From Planctomycetota bacterium (GTDB lineage: Bacteria > Planctomycetota > PLA2): DNA of 64,000 nucleotides. The stretch covers positions 214,578-278,577 of the forward strand of contig JAJFFF010000044.1 in assembly GCA_021776785.1 (NCBI GenBank). The letters run 5' to 3'. Below the pieces are notes generated by a model that saw only the letters and a program-made list of their open reading frames with translations, was not told the origin of the DNA and made no database searches. The translations under genes were made by a program, and so were the position numbers. This document shows, one piece after another, positions 26,402 through 35,010 of the stretch (position 1 is its first letter; each line of letters begins with the position of its first letter).

Positions 26402-29158
26402 CTAGGGTTTGCTCGCCGGGTCGTTGGGGTCGGTCGCTTCGTCGCGTTCAGTTTCGTCGCCGAATCCATCCGCGTCCGCGTCGATCCCGATGCGAATCCC
26501 GGTGCCGCGCGGCACCGCCGTAAACGTCACCTCGGTTCCCGCGCGCCCGAGCGCGCGCACAGCCCCGACCGACATCGTTTCGCCGTTGCGGTCGGTCAGA
26601 AAGTTCGCCGCCACGCGGTCATAGAAAAACCCGCGCGTCGGGGACTTCGCGATCAAGTCGATCGCACCCGCGTCAGCGAGCGCAAACAACGTGTCGAGCA
26701 GCGTACCGTTGCCCGTCGCGCCAAATGTGACTTGGACGCCGACCGCTGCGTGCGTGTCGTTGCTCAACGGTCCCCGCGGTTCGTTGAGCCGTCCCCCTCC
26801 GACCGGAAGTTCCGAACCCGAGAACGCCAACATGAACGCGGTGAGGTCCGCGATGTCTTGGACCGACTTCACGTCGAACACGGGCTCGGAGATAAACCGC
26901 GCGATGGAATCGACGGAGCCGTCATGAATGAATCCAAAGCCGGACAGGCTCTCGAGCTGCGTGAGTTCAAAACCAACGCGTTCGTACAGGTTGCGCAGCT
27001 GCGGAATCTTGAGACTGACGTTGGTTGAGCCATCGACAGAAACGAGGCTGTGATGGCGTTCACCGTTGGGCCCCGCCGGCGTCGGCCCCGCTCCCAACAC
27101 GGAGACGTCGGGCCCCATGCCGGTCGGCAGCGTGTGACAGGTCACGCACTCAAAGCCCGGTACGCCGCCGTCGAGATCGTCGTTGCGATACAGGTCCAGG
27201 CCGCGCTGCGCGTTGCCGGCCGGCAACGGAAGCCCCTCCGGGCCGAAGCGACCCGGCGTGAAGTGGCCCGCGAGATCGAGCGCCGTCGGCAAACTGTTGT
27301 CGACGTTGCGAAACGGGTTCGGCGGAAACACGATCGTCGCGAGGAAGTCCTCGAACTCCTGCATCTCGCTCGCGGTCAGGCCCACGTCGTCGCCCAGCAA
27401 CGAAACGAACGCGCCGTTGAACTCTTCAATACCGTCGCGGTCGCCGCGCCAATGGTGCGGCTCCTTGCCGACGATGTCACGCAGCGTCTGCGTCAGCATC
27501 GGCCCCTTCATCGGGTGAAAGTCCTCGCACGGCGCGACCAGGTCGGTGATGCAGTTTTGGTTGAGCGTCTTGACCTCGCCTGCCGGGTCGCCGAGATCCC
27601 ACGCCAATCGATCGATGCGCGCATCGACGTGGCAGGATGCGCACGAGGTGTGGCCCAGGCCCGACGTCTTATGCGTGTCATACAGGTGACGGCGACCGTT
27701 GCGAACGGCCGCAGGCGTCGGGTCCAAAAACGGAACGCGCGCGGATTCCGTCAGCGCGACCGTGTCCACAACGGAAACGGATCCGGCAAATCGGTTCAAC
27801 ACGAACGCGCGCGCGCCATCCGTACTGAGAACGACGCCGGTCGGGCCCTCGCCGACTTCGACGCGGCCGACACGCGCGAGGGTTTCGTCCAACACCACAA
27901 CGTTGTTCGAACCCATGCCCGTCACGAACGCACGCGTACCGGCAGCGTTCCAGGCGATGCCACGCGGATCGCCGATGGACTGATCGCGCTCGGATTGCGG
28001 AACCGTCGCCGTCGTGTAATCCAAATGACCGTTTAGGTCGGTGACCGTCCGCGTCAACGCCGCGGGGTCGATGGACGCGGCGCAGACGCGCAAAAACCTG
28101 CCGTTCACGTTCGGTTCAAAGCGCATTTCGTTTGTCGCATCCGTGCCGACCATCGTCACGCGCCCGGTTCCCGGCTGAACGGCCAGCGCCGCGCCGATGT
28201 TCATGCAACGCGCCGCATAGGTCACGGCGTTGGTGGCCGTGTCGATGATGGCGAGGTCGCGATCAGGCAACGTCCATCCCGGGCGCCGCCCGGAACGCGC
28301 GGCGTCCGCGCCCGTCACCATGGCGGTCCACTCGGTACCGGTGTCGTCGCACCACTCCCCGTCGTTGTCCAAGCGAACGATCATCGCAACCGCGGGCGGT
28401 GTCGGATTGCCCGGGCGTTGCAGCGGCGCGAAAACGGCTCCGTTGTTCGGCGGCGGATTCACACCGCCGTACGGGCCTGCGACGTCGTTGACTGCGTTCG
28501 GCGGGAACCCGAGCGTCATGCCGACCGCGGCCGATGCGCCGCCGCCGAGAACGGTCGTCCCGTTGCCCGACTCAAAGATCGCGGCGTACACCTGGGTTCC
28601 ATCCGCGGACACGGCAAGCGCGCGCGGGTCCTCGCCGGCAATCTGGATCACAACAGGCGCCTGCGCCAAATCGCCGAGGTTGTACACATGCACGCGGTTG
28701 ACCTGCGAACACGTCACGTAGGCTCGGGCCGGCGTGCCCGCGAAAACGACGTCGGCCGGCTCGTCGTCGGTCGCGATGGTCGCGCGCACGTGACGTGTCG
28801 TTAGATCCACGACGCTAATGGAGTCGGAGACGTGATTGCAGACCCACGCTTCTTGGCTCGTGCGCGCGCGCACCGACACCGGATCGAGTCCCACGGGAAT
28901 CGCGGCGACCCACACCGGCGTCGCGCCGGTAATATCGAAAAGCTCCAACCGCGCCGCCGCCGTGTTGCAGACCAGCAACCACGCGCCATCCGGGGTGACG
29001 TCAACGGGGTGGACCGAAAGGTGTTCCCAGTTCACAAACGCGGACGACCCGGCAGGCAGCGGATCGATCGTCATGACCGGCGCGCTGTCCCCCGAACCAC
29101 CGCACGCCGACAACGAAACCAGGACGAGCAACAAGGTGAATCGTGACATGATCGCCAT
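26402..29158 (-). CDS. Lipoprotein with YVTN beta-propeller and dihaem cytochrome c domains
   Basis: This is a 918-residue exported redox protein. The lipoprotein signal ends LSAC with Cys19. Residues about 45-480 form a YVTN/lactonase-type propeller (for example VRARTSQEAWVCNHVSDSIS and VLSTDGARAFVLNRFAGSV). Two haem c sites follow, CASCH at 506-510 and CVTCH at 671-675, with the spacing of MauG/bacterial cytochrome c peroxidase proteins. The tail has a calcium-binding-type stretch, IGIDADADGFGDETERDEA. It is likely periplasmic or surface-attached; substrate unknown. The start follows the stop of the upstream gene by 3 bases, making a two-gene operon. Confidence 0.88.
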   Translation of the reverse strand: MAIMSRFTLLLVLVSLSACGGSGDSAPVMTIDPLPAGSSAFVNWEHLSVHPVDVTPDGAWLLVCNTAAARLELFDITGATPVWVAAIPVGLDPVSVRARTSQEAWVCNHVSDSISVVDLTTRHVRATIATDDEPADVVFAGTPARAYVTCSQVNRVHVYNLGDLAQAPVVIQIAGEDPRALAVSADGTQVYAAIFESGNGTTVLGGGASAAVGMTLGFPPNAVNDVAGPYGGVNPPPNNGAVFAPLQRPGNPTPPAVAMIVRLDNDGEWCDDTGTEWTAMVTGADAARSGRRPGWTLPDRDLAIIDTATNAVTYAARCMNIGAALAVQPGTGRVTMVGTDATNEMRFEPNVNGRFLRVCAASIDPAALTRTVTDLNGHLDYTTATVPQSERDQSIGDPRGIAWNAAGTRAFVTGMGSNNVVVLDETLARVGRVEVGEGPTGVVLSTDGARAFVLNRFAGSVSVVDTVALTESARVPFLDPTPAAVRNGRRHLYDTHKTSGLGHTSCASCHVDARIDRLAWDLGDPAGEVKTLNQNCITDLVAPCEDFHPMKGPMLTQTLRDIVGKEPHHWRGDRDGIEEFNGAFVSLLGDDVGLTASEMQEFEDFLATIVFPPNPFRNVDNSLPTALDLAGHFTPGRFGPEGLPLPAGNAQRGLDLYRNDDLDGGVPGFECVTCHTLPTGMGPDVSVLGAGPTPAGPNGERHHSLVSVDGSTNVSLKIPQLRNLYERVGFELTQLESLSGFGFIHDGSVDSIARFISEPVFDVKSVQDIADLTAFMLAFSGSELPVGGGRLNEPRGPLSNDTHAAVGVQVTFGATGNGTLLDTLFALADAGAIDLIAKSPTRGFFYDRVAANFLTDRNGETMSVGAVRALGRAGTEVTFTAVPRGTGIRIGIDADADGFGDETERDEATDPNDPASKP

Positions 29159-29161
29159 ACC

Positions 29162-30118
29162 CTATCGTTTCCCTCCCTTGGCGCGGCGGCGACTCTGCAG
29201 TTTGTCGAGCAGTTTGAGAAATAGGTGGCCGTCGCCGCCTTTGACGCCGGGCGCCCACCCATGCCAGCGCAACAAGTCGGCATCGCGCTTCGCCGCAAAC
29301 TCAAGATGCGCGCCGGTGAGGGCCACAGCTCCCTTGCCGTACGCCACCACGACGGCCGCGGCGGTCCCGTCGGGATACGTGGCCCACGCGGCCGCTGGGT
29401 CGGTACGAAATCGGCTGCCTCCGGCGTAGACGGCACCCACCGCGTTCTGAGGTGAGCCCGCGAGGCGCAACGCCACGTCCGCGGCTCGGGGCCACGGGGC
29501 AAGCTCGGGCAACGGTCCGACGGCGGCGCCGCTCCAAAGCTGCAACGGATACGCGAATCGTTCGCCCTCCCACTCGACCGTCGCGCATGCGAGATACGCG
29601 CCGGCGCAGATCCCGAGATAGCGCCCGCCTTTTCGGACGAAGTCGCGCAGCGCGGCGAGATCGCCCATTGATTTTTGGATGGACGGCGCCCACCCGCCGG
29701 GAACGATCAGCGTGCGAGCGCGCGCAAGGCGATCTCGGTCGACCTCGCCGTCAAACCACAGATCGACCGGGATCCGAGCCTCATCGAGGCGACGGACGAC
29801 GGCTTGCGCGGACGGGGCGAACACGCCGCGGCCGCAGTACACCGCGACGGGTTCCGCGCCCGCCGACAAACGGACGGCGCGGCGGCGCGCCCACAGCAAG
29901 TTGGCGGCGGCCGACCGGCCATCCAGAAACTCGCGATCACTGTCGAGGTGCACGGCAAGCAGCTCCTTTCGGGCCACGTCCCTGATCGTGCCATCGGCGG
30001 TTCGCACCCTGACGGAGATGACGTTTCCGACCGTTCCACCGGTCCGGGTCCACACGATGTCGCCCGAAGCGACCAGAACGAGCAGAAAAACAAGAGATAT
30101 CGCGCGCATACGCGCCAT
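29162..30118 (-). CDS. Exported BPL_N / class I glutamine amidotransferase-like protein
   Basis: This is a 318-residue protein with an N-terminal signal or anchor (LVFLLVLVASG). Residues about 85-300 have the class I amidotransferase-like fold of the biotin-protein-ligase N-terminal family: VAVYCGRGV, LIVPGGWAP and RYLGICAGAYLAC, where Cys of GICAGAY is in the nucleophile-elbow position. A beta-rich N-terminal segment (VISVRVRTADGTIRDVARKELL) precedes it. No ligase domain follows, so it is not a biotin ligase. Its role with the downstream propeller/cytochrome lipoprotein is unknown; they overlap functionally only by operon context. Confidence 0.75.
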   Translation of the reverse strand: MARMRAISLVFLLVLVASGDIVWTRTGGTVGNVISVRVRTADGTIRDVARKELLAVHLDSDREFLDGRSAAANLLWARRRAVRLSAGAEPVAVYCGRGVFAPSAQAVVRRLDEARIPVDLWFDGEVDRDRLARARTLIVPGGWAPSIQKSMGDLAALRDFVRKGGRYLGICAGAYLACATVEWEGERFAYPLQLWSGAAVGPLPELAPWPRAADVALRLAGSPQNAVGAVYAGGSRFRTDPAAAWATYPDGTAAAVVVAYGKGAVALTGAHLEFAAKRDADLLRWHGWAPGVKGGDGHLFLKLLDKLQSRRRAKGGKR

Positions 30119-30162
30119 CGTAGCGATTCTCGGTTGTTGGCGGGCCTTGCTATCTTGCCCGT

Positions 30163-31833
30163 GTGGACGTCTCGCATGAGCGCTTTCTCAGCCGTTTAGA
30201 CGATGAGAAACGCACCTCCCCGGCCTACAAGACCAATCGAGAGTTCGTGCTCGCGAAGCTGGTCGAGCTAGGCAAAAAGGAAAAAGAAACTCAGCTCGGC
30301 GGCGGCCCGCGACGCATCGATGCGCAGCACAAGAAGGGGCGCCTCACGGCGAGGGAGCGAATCGAGCAGCTCATCGATCCGGACACGATGTTTTGGGAGC
30401 TCGGCATCCATGCCGCTGCGGGCATGTACGACGGGAAAGCGCCTGCCGCCGGTTGCGTGTGCGGCATCGGTCGCGTGGCGGGCCGGCTGTTCATGATCAT
30501 TGCGAACGACGCGACGGTCGCGAGCGGCGCGTTCTTCCCGATGACCGCCAAAAAGGTCATTCGTAACCAGTCGATCGCCCTGCAGTCGCGGCTGCCGACG
30601 ATCTACCTCGTGGACTCGGCCGGCGTGAACCTTCCGATGCAGGACGAAGTGTTCCCCGATCAGGATGATTTCGGCCGCGTCTTTCGCAACAACGCGGTCA
30701 TGAGTGCGCACGGCGTTCCGCAGATCGCCGCCATCATGGGCATGTGCGTCGCGGGTGGCGCTTACCTGCCGGTCATGTGCGACACGGTGCTGATGACCGA
30801 AGGCAGCGGCTTGTTCCTCGCCGGACCCGATCTTGTGGCGAAGGCCGTCGGGAAGAAGTTTGACGCCGAAGAGATCGGTGGCGCGGCCCTGCACGCCGCG
30901 ATCTCGGGCACGGTGGACTTCCGGGAAGAGGACGACCCGGCTTGCCTGAAGCGCTTGCGCGCCATCGCCGGCACCATCGCGCCGCCTCCCCCCGCTCCGT
31001 ATCGCCGGGACGCGCCGCATGAACCGAACGAGTCCGCCGAAGACCTCGCGGCGATCGTCCCGAGCGACCCGCTTCAGGAGTACGACGTCCGTGAAGTGAT
31101 CGCGCGCGTCGTCGACGAGAGCGCGTTCAGCGAATACCGCGCGGAGTACGGCAAGACGATTGTCTGCGCCTCGGCCAAGATCGACGGCTGGAACGTCGGC
31201 ATTGTCGCGAACCAAAAACAACACGTCCGCGACCCCGGCAAGCCGTGGGAGATGGGCGGTGTGATCTACTCGAGCAGCGCGGAGAAGGCGGCGCGCTTTA
31301 TTCTCGACTGCAACCAAAAGCGCATGCCGCTGATCTTTTTGCACGACGTCAACGGGTTCATGGTCGGCCCGGCGAGCGAACGCGAAGGCATCATTCGCGC
31401 GGGCGCAAAGATGGTCAGCGCGGTCTCGAACTGCGTCGTGCCAAAGATCACCGTCATCTTGGGCGGATCCTTCGGCGCGGGCCACTACGCCATGTGCGGC
31501 AAAGCGTACGACCCCAACTTCATTGTTGCGTGGCCCCAGTCGCGCTACTGCGTGATGGGAGCCGAACAGGCCGCGGGCACGATCCGCGATGTGCGTGCGG
31601 GCTCCATGAAGCGCAAGGGCATCGAGATCGACCAAGAGGAGCTCGAGGCGTTTTACCGCGAAGTGCGCGACAAGTACGCCCTTGAGACCGATCCGGTGTA
31701 CGGTGCAGCGCGGCTCTGGGTCGATGCGATTATCGATCCGCGCAAGACGCGCGGGTTTCTCGCCACGGCGCTGGAAGCCGTAGCGCACAAAACCGATTTG
31801 GAACCGTTTCGACTGGGAGTGTTTCAAACATGA
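30163..31833 (+). CDS. liuB: Acyl-CoA carboxylase carboxyltransferase subunit (methylcrotonyl-CoA type)
   Basis: This 556-residue biotin-dependent carboxyltransferase moves the carboxyl group from carboxybiotin to an acyl-CoA. It has both crotonase-like halves, with motifs KKGRLTARERIEQLIDPD, MGMCVAGGAYLPVMCD and the C-terminal FGAGHYAMCGKAYDPNFI. This last motif resembles methylcrotonyl/geranyl-CoA carboxylase more than propionyl-CoA carboxylase. The start is a GTG at 30163, divergent from the amidotransferase-like gene. Its stop overlaps the hydratase gene (ATGA), and that pairing matches the liuB-liuC order of leucine degradation. The biotin carboxylase subunit is not in the window. Confidence 0.87.
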   Translation: MDVSHERFLSRLDDEKRTSPAYKTNREFVLAKLVELGKKEKETQLGGGPRRIDAQHKKGRLTARERIEQLIDPDTMFWELGIHAAAGMYDGKAPAAGCVCGIGRVAGRLFMIIANDATVASGAFFPMTAKKVIRNQSIALQSRLPTIYLVDSAGVNLPMQDEVFPDQDDFGRVFRNNAVMSAHGVPQIAAIMGMCVAGGAYLPVMCDTVLMTEGSGLFLAGPDLVAKAVGKKFDAEEIGGAALHAAISGTVDFREEDDPACLKRLRAIAGTIAPPPPAPYRRDAPHEPNESAEDLAAIVPSDPLQEYDVREVIARVVDESAFSEYRAEYGKTIVCASAKIDGWNVGIVANQKQHVRDPGKPWEMGGVIYSSSAEKAARFILDCNQKRMPLIFLHDVNGFMVGPASEREGIIRAGAKMVSAVSNCVVPKITVILGGSFGAGHYAMCGKAYDPNFIVAWPQSRYCVMGAEQAAGTIRDVRAGSMKRKGIEIDQEELEAFYREVRDKYALETDPVYGAARLWVDAIIDPRKTRGFLATALEAVAHKTDLEPFRLGVFQT

Positions 31834-32600
31834 CACAACCGCTCATCCTCGTGCGAGACGAAGGACCTGTCCGTTGGCTCACACTCAACCGCCCGGAGAA
31901 GCGCAACGCCCTCAACGCCGAACTCGTCACCGCGCTGCGCGACGCGCTCAGCGACACGGGGCGGGCGCGGTGCGTCGCCATCACGGGCACCGGCAACACG
32001 TTTAGCGCGGGGGCCGACCTCGCCGCTCTGAAAGCGATGCGCGACGCATCGATCGAAGAGAACGAGAAAGACTCGTTGCATCTCGCCGAGTTGCTCCTAC
32101 AGATCGCGGAGCATCCGCTGCCGATCATGGCGGCGCTCAATGGCCACGCGATCGCGGGCGGCGCGGGACTCGCCGTGGCGTGCGATCTGACGTTCGCCGT
32201 TCCGGGCGCGCTGTTTGGCTTCAGCGAAGTGCGCATCGGCTTCGTGCCCGCGATCGTGCTCAACTTCTTGATCCGCGCCGTCGGCGAGAAAGAAGCCCGC
32301 GCGCTATGCCTGACCGGCAAGCGCATCCCGGTCGAGGAAGCGCAAAAAGCCGGCTTGCTCGGCGTCACGCCTGCGCTCGAGGAGACTGTCCAATACTTCG
32401 GCGAGCAGTTCGCCAAGACGAGCCCGGAAGCCGTGGCTCACACAAAGCGTCTCTTCCTGCAGCTCGGCCATCTGCCGCTGCGCGAGGGCGTGCTTTTGGC
32501 GGCCAAAGAGAACGCCGCCGCGCGCGCGGCATCGGATTGCCGCGAGGGTATCGCAGCATTTTTGGAAAAACGGACCCCACGCTGGGTGCCGGACAAGTAA
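31830..32600 (+). CDS. liuC: Enoyl-CoA hydratase, probable methylglutaconyl-CoA hydratase
   Basis: This is a 256-residue crotonase-fold enzyme. The oxyanion-hole motifs are NTFSAGADLAALKAM and GHAIAGGAGLAVACDL. The first catalytic Glu of classical crotonase is a Gly here (GGAGL), while the second is kept in FGFSEVRIGFVPAIV. This combination is typical of LiuC-type hydratases. It should hydrate 3-methylglutaconyl-CoA to HMG-CoA, the step after methylcrotonyl-CoA carboxylase, which fits its coupling with the upstream gene. Other enoyl-CoA hydratase/isomerase activities cannot be excluded. Confidence 0.8.
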   Translation: MTQPLILVRDEGPVRWLTLNRPEKRNALNAELVTALRDALSDTGRARCVAITGTGNTFSAGADLAALKAMRDASIEENEKDSLHLAELLLQIAEHPLPIMAALNGHAIAGGAGLAVACDLTFAVPGALFGFSEVRIGFVPAIVLNFLIRAVGEKEARALCLTGKRIPVEEAQKAGLLGVTPALEETVQYFGEQFAKTSPEAVAHTKRLFLQLGHLPLREGVLLAAKENAAARAASDCREGIAAFLEKRTPRWVPDK

Positions 32601-32622
32601 CAAGACGAGGAGAACAAACCCG

Positions 32623-33207
32623 ATGAGCGATTCCGCGATCGAGGCATGCGACAAGCACATTGCGAGTGTTGGCTTGGATACCAATTCGTCGCGCTGGCGC
32701 AGTGGCCTCAAACAGCCCCCGCTGTTTCCGTTCGACAGCGACAAGACGTACTTCTGGGACATCGAAACCAACGTTGGATCGATCCGCGTCAAGCTGCTGC
32801 CCGACGTGGCCCCGATGCACGCGTCGAGCACGATGTTTTTGTCGCGGACGGGCTTTTATGACGATCTTGCGTTTCACCGCGTGATCGACGGGTTCATGGC
32901 GCAGGGCGGCTGCCCGCTCGGCACCGGCACCGGTGGACCGGGCTACCAATACGACGGGGAGTACGATCGCAACGTGCGTCACGACCGCCCCGGCCTCCTC
33001 AGCATGGCGAACGCCGGCCCGGGTACCGACGGCAGCCAGTTCTTTTTGACATTCGTGCCCACGCCGCACTTAGACGGCAAGCACACGATCTTCGGCGAGG
33101 TGACGGGCGGCCTGGAAACACTCCGGGCGCTTGAAGCGATGGGCTCGCGCTCCGGGCAGACGCGCGAACCGCTCATGATGATCAAGACCACCGTGGTCGC
33201 GGAGTAA
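32623..33207 (+). CDS. Cyclophilin-type peptidyl-prolyl isomerase
   Basis: This 194-residue isomerase speeds cis/trans rotation of X-Pro bonds. The cyclophilin fold runs from about residue 42, with catalytic-pocket motifs FHRVIDGFMAQGG (active Arg) and GTDGSQFFLTF, then HLDGKHTIFGEV. There is no signal peptide, so it is cytoplasmic. The first 40 residues are an extra segment without recognised function. It lies 22 bases after the hydratase and is preceded by a GAGGAG ribosome-binding site. Confidence 0.93.
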   Translation: MSDSAIEACDKHIASVGLDTNSSRWRSGLKQPPLFPFDSDKTYFWDIETNVGSIRVKLLPDVAPMHASSTMFLSRTGFYDDLAFHRVIDGFMAQGGCPLGTGTGGPGYQYDGEYDRNVRHDRPGLLSMANAGPGTDGSQFFLTFVPTPHLDGKHTIFGEVTGGLETLRALEAMGSRSGQTREPLMMIKTTVVAE

Positions 33208-33211
33208 GTTG

Positions 33212-33745
33212 ATGTCCTGGGCGCGGATCGGCATTCTCACGGTTTCCGACCGCGCCAGCCGCGGGGAGTACGAGGACGAAGGTGGCCCCGCGATCAAGGC
33301 GCTGCTCGGTGAGATCCTCGTCTCCCCGTGGACCCCGGTCATGGCCGTCGTTCCCGACGAGCAGGCCAAGATCAAGGCGGAGCTGCGGCGGATGGCGAAC
33401 GCGGAGAAGTGCTGCTTAATCGTCACCACCGGCGGCACAGGTCCCGCCGTGCGCGACGTCACGCCGGAAGCGACCGAGGCCGTCTGCGAAAAGCTCCTCC
33501 CGGGGTTTGGCGAACAAATGAGGGCCGTGTCGCTCACCAAGGTGGCCACGGCCATCCTGTCCCGTCAGACCGCGGGGATCTGCGGCAAGAGCCTGATCAT
33601 CAACCTCCCCGGACGGCCGAAAGCGATCGGCGAGTGCTTACTGGCCGTGTTTGCTGCCATCCCCTACTGCATCGACCTGCTCGAAGGCCCCACTCTCGAG
33701 ACGGACGAGTCCGTCGTCGTCGCGTTCCGACCGCGGCAGAAATAA
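33212..33745 (+). CDS. mogA: Molybdopterin adenylyltransferase MogA
   Basis: This 177-residue MoCF-fold enzyme activates molybdopterin by adenylation before molybdenum insertion. Conserved parts are IGILTVSDRASRGEYEDEGG at the start, the TTGGTGPAVRDVTPEAT loop and the end LPGRPKAIGECLLAVFAAIP. I chose the ATG at 33212; a TTG three bases earlier would only add one residue. It is 9 bases upstream of a pteridine-reductase-like SDR, and the two may be co-transcribed. MoaB-type enzymes have the same fold, but the length and C-terminal motif favour MogA. Confidence 0.9.
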   Translation: MSWARIGILTVSDRASRGEYEDEGGPAIKALLGEILVSPWTPVMAVVPDEQAKIKAELRRMANAEKCCLIVTTGGTGPAVRDVTPEATEAVCEKLLPGFGEQMRAVSLTKVATAILSRQTAGICGKSLIINLPGRPKAIGECLLAVFAAIPYCIDLLEGPTLETDESVVVAFRPRQK

Positions 33746-33754
33746 TCTGGGATT

Positions 33755-34489
33755 ATGGAACTCTCGGGCCGATGCGTTCTGGTGACGGGAGGGGCCCGGC
33801 GGATCGGGCGGGCGATCGCGCTGGCCGTGGCCGGCGCGGGCGCGAAGGTCATCATCCACCACCATCGATCGGCCAGCGAGGCCGAGGCGGTCGCCGCCGA
33901 GTGCAGAGCCCTGCCGTCTTGTCAGGGAGCTGTCACCCTGGCCGCGGACCTGGCGCAGGCCAGCGCGTGTCTTGCACTCGCCACGGCGGCCGAAGACGCA
34001 GGCCCGGTCGACGTGCTGATCAACAACGCGGCTGTCTACCTCAAGACACCGCTTGCATCCCTTGACGCCGCAAGTTGGGACGCCGTCCAGGCTGTCAATT
34101 TGCGCGCACCCGTCCTGTTGGCGCGAGCACTGGGGCTTGCCATGCGGGAACGCGGCGAGGGCGTCATTCTCAATCTCACCGACTGGGGAACGGACCGTCC
34201 CCACACGCACTATCTTGCGTACGCGGCCGCCAAAGCCGGTCTCATTTCGGCCTCCGCAGGGCTTGCAAGGGCCCTAGCGCCCGAAGTTCGGGTCAATTCC
34301 ATCGCACCCGGCGCGATTTTACCGCCAGAAAATGCGTCCCCGGAATACGACAACGCCGTCCGCTCAGCGACCCCTTTGGGGCGTTGGGGCGGTGTATCGT
34401 CCGTTACATCCACCATTTTGTTTCTGATCGGTAACGATTTCACGACCGGCGGCAATTATTTGGTAGATGGCGGACGTTCTACGCGTTGA
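33755..34489 (+). CDS. Short-chain dehydrogenase, pteridine reductase-like
   Basis: This is a 244-residue NAD(P)H-dependent Rossmann enzyme. The cofactor loop is VTGGARRIGRA (basic, so NADPH is likely) and the structural motif is NNAAVYL. The usual catalytic Ser is replaced by Asp143 (LTDWG), 13 residues before Tyr156 in YAAAK with Lys160. Asp at this site with the same spacing is the hallmark of pteridine reductases (PTR1, FolM) and not of ordinary SDRs. It may therefore reduce a dihydropterin. It lies beside mogA, another pterin-cofactor gene. Assignment is by active-site pattern only. Confidence 0.85.
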   Translation: MELSGRCVLVTGGARRIGRAIALAVAGAGAKVIIHHHRSASEAEAVAAECRALPSCQGAVTLAADLAQASACLALATAAEDAGPVDVLINNAAVYLKTPLASLDAASWDAVQAVNLRAPVLLARALGLAMRERGEGVILNLTDWGTDRPHTHYLAYAAAKAGLISASAGLARALAPEVRVNSIAPGAILPPENASPEYDNAVRSATPLGRWGGVSSVTSTILFLIGNDFTTGGNYLVDGGRSTR

Positions 34490-34601
34490 TACGGAATTTT
34501 TACGCGCCCCGAATAGTCCTACTTACGTACTTGTAGGTAGGAGGTCGTTCTTAGGAACGCCATCAGGTCCCCCCGCTCCCGCCCAGAGACCGGAGCTGCA
34601 T

Positions 34602-34820
34602 ATGAAAATTTCAACCCGCACATCCCCCCGCATCGGCAACGTCGGACGCCGTCGGCGCAAGAAGAAGTTCCCCGAACCGATGACGTTACTGCGAGTCGAA
34701 TGGCTCCAGTGGCTCGTCGCCGAATTCGGACCCGAACTCGTTTCCGAATGGGAAAAGCCACCCGTGTCGTTCCGCGAATGGTGTCGGAGCCGCGAGTTGG
34801 CTGCGCACGAAGCAGCTTAG
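34602..34820 (+). CDS. Small hypothetical protein
   Basis: This is a 72-residue basic protein beginning MKISTRTSPRIGNVGRRRRK, followed by an amphipathic stretch (LLRVEWLQWLVAEFG) and an acidic/aromatic end. I recognise no family. The ATG at 34602 is the first in frame outside the preceding SDR gene; a weak ribosome-binding region (GGAGCTG) lies just upstream. The stop codon falls in the loop of a perfect 12-bp hairpin (34805-34831). Coding status is plausible but unproven. Confidence 0.45.
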   Translation: MKISTRTSPRIGNVGRRRRKKKFPEPMTLLRVEWLQWLVAEFGPELVSEWEKPPVSFREWCRSRELAAHEAA

Positions 34821-35010
34821 CTGCTTCGTGCTGGCCGAGTATTCCTGGGTTCAACATCGTGAGATGTTGAACCAGAAAACACAGCGTCGCCAGAGGCGTC
34901 AGAAGGCATTCAGAAGCATGCCAAACCGCACGAACGTCAGAGTCTCAACACCGTCAGGTGTTGAACCAAGAGACACACGTCGTCTCGGCGCCTTAGCGCC
35001 GCCGACGACG
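34805..35010. repeat. Cluster of four hairpins before infA stop
   Basis: Four separate inverted repeats occur in 206 bases: 34805-34816/34820-34831 (12 bp, loop TTA), 34848-34858/34863-34873 (11 bp, GTGA tetraloop), 34945-34952/34957-34964 (8 bp, loop GTCA), and 34978-34984 with 34987-34991 pairing to 34996-35000 and 35004-35010 (7 plus 5 bp). Hairpins 2 and 3 share the sequence TCAACA...TGTTGAACC. None is followed by a T-tract on either strand. They lie between convergent genes and may stop transcription, protect mRNA 3' ends, or be REP-like. Confidence 0.75.

Noticed and set aside
30268..31836. 522-residue minus-strand open frame
   Set aside because: It is antisense to the acyl-CoA carboxyltransferase gene and has no family motifs.
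34805..34967. Hairpin cluster considered as a CRISPR array
   Set aside because: The repeats differ in sequence, are palindromic, and have no regular spacers or cas genes.
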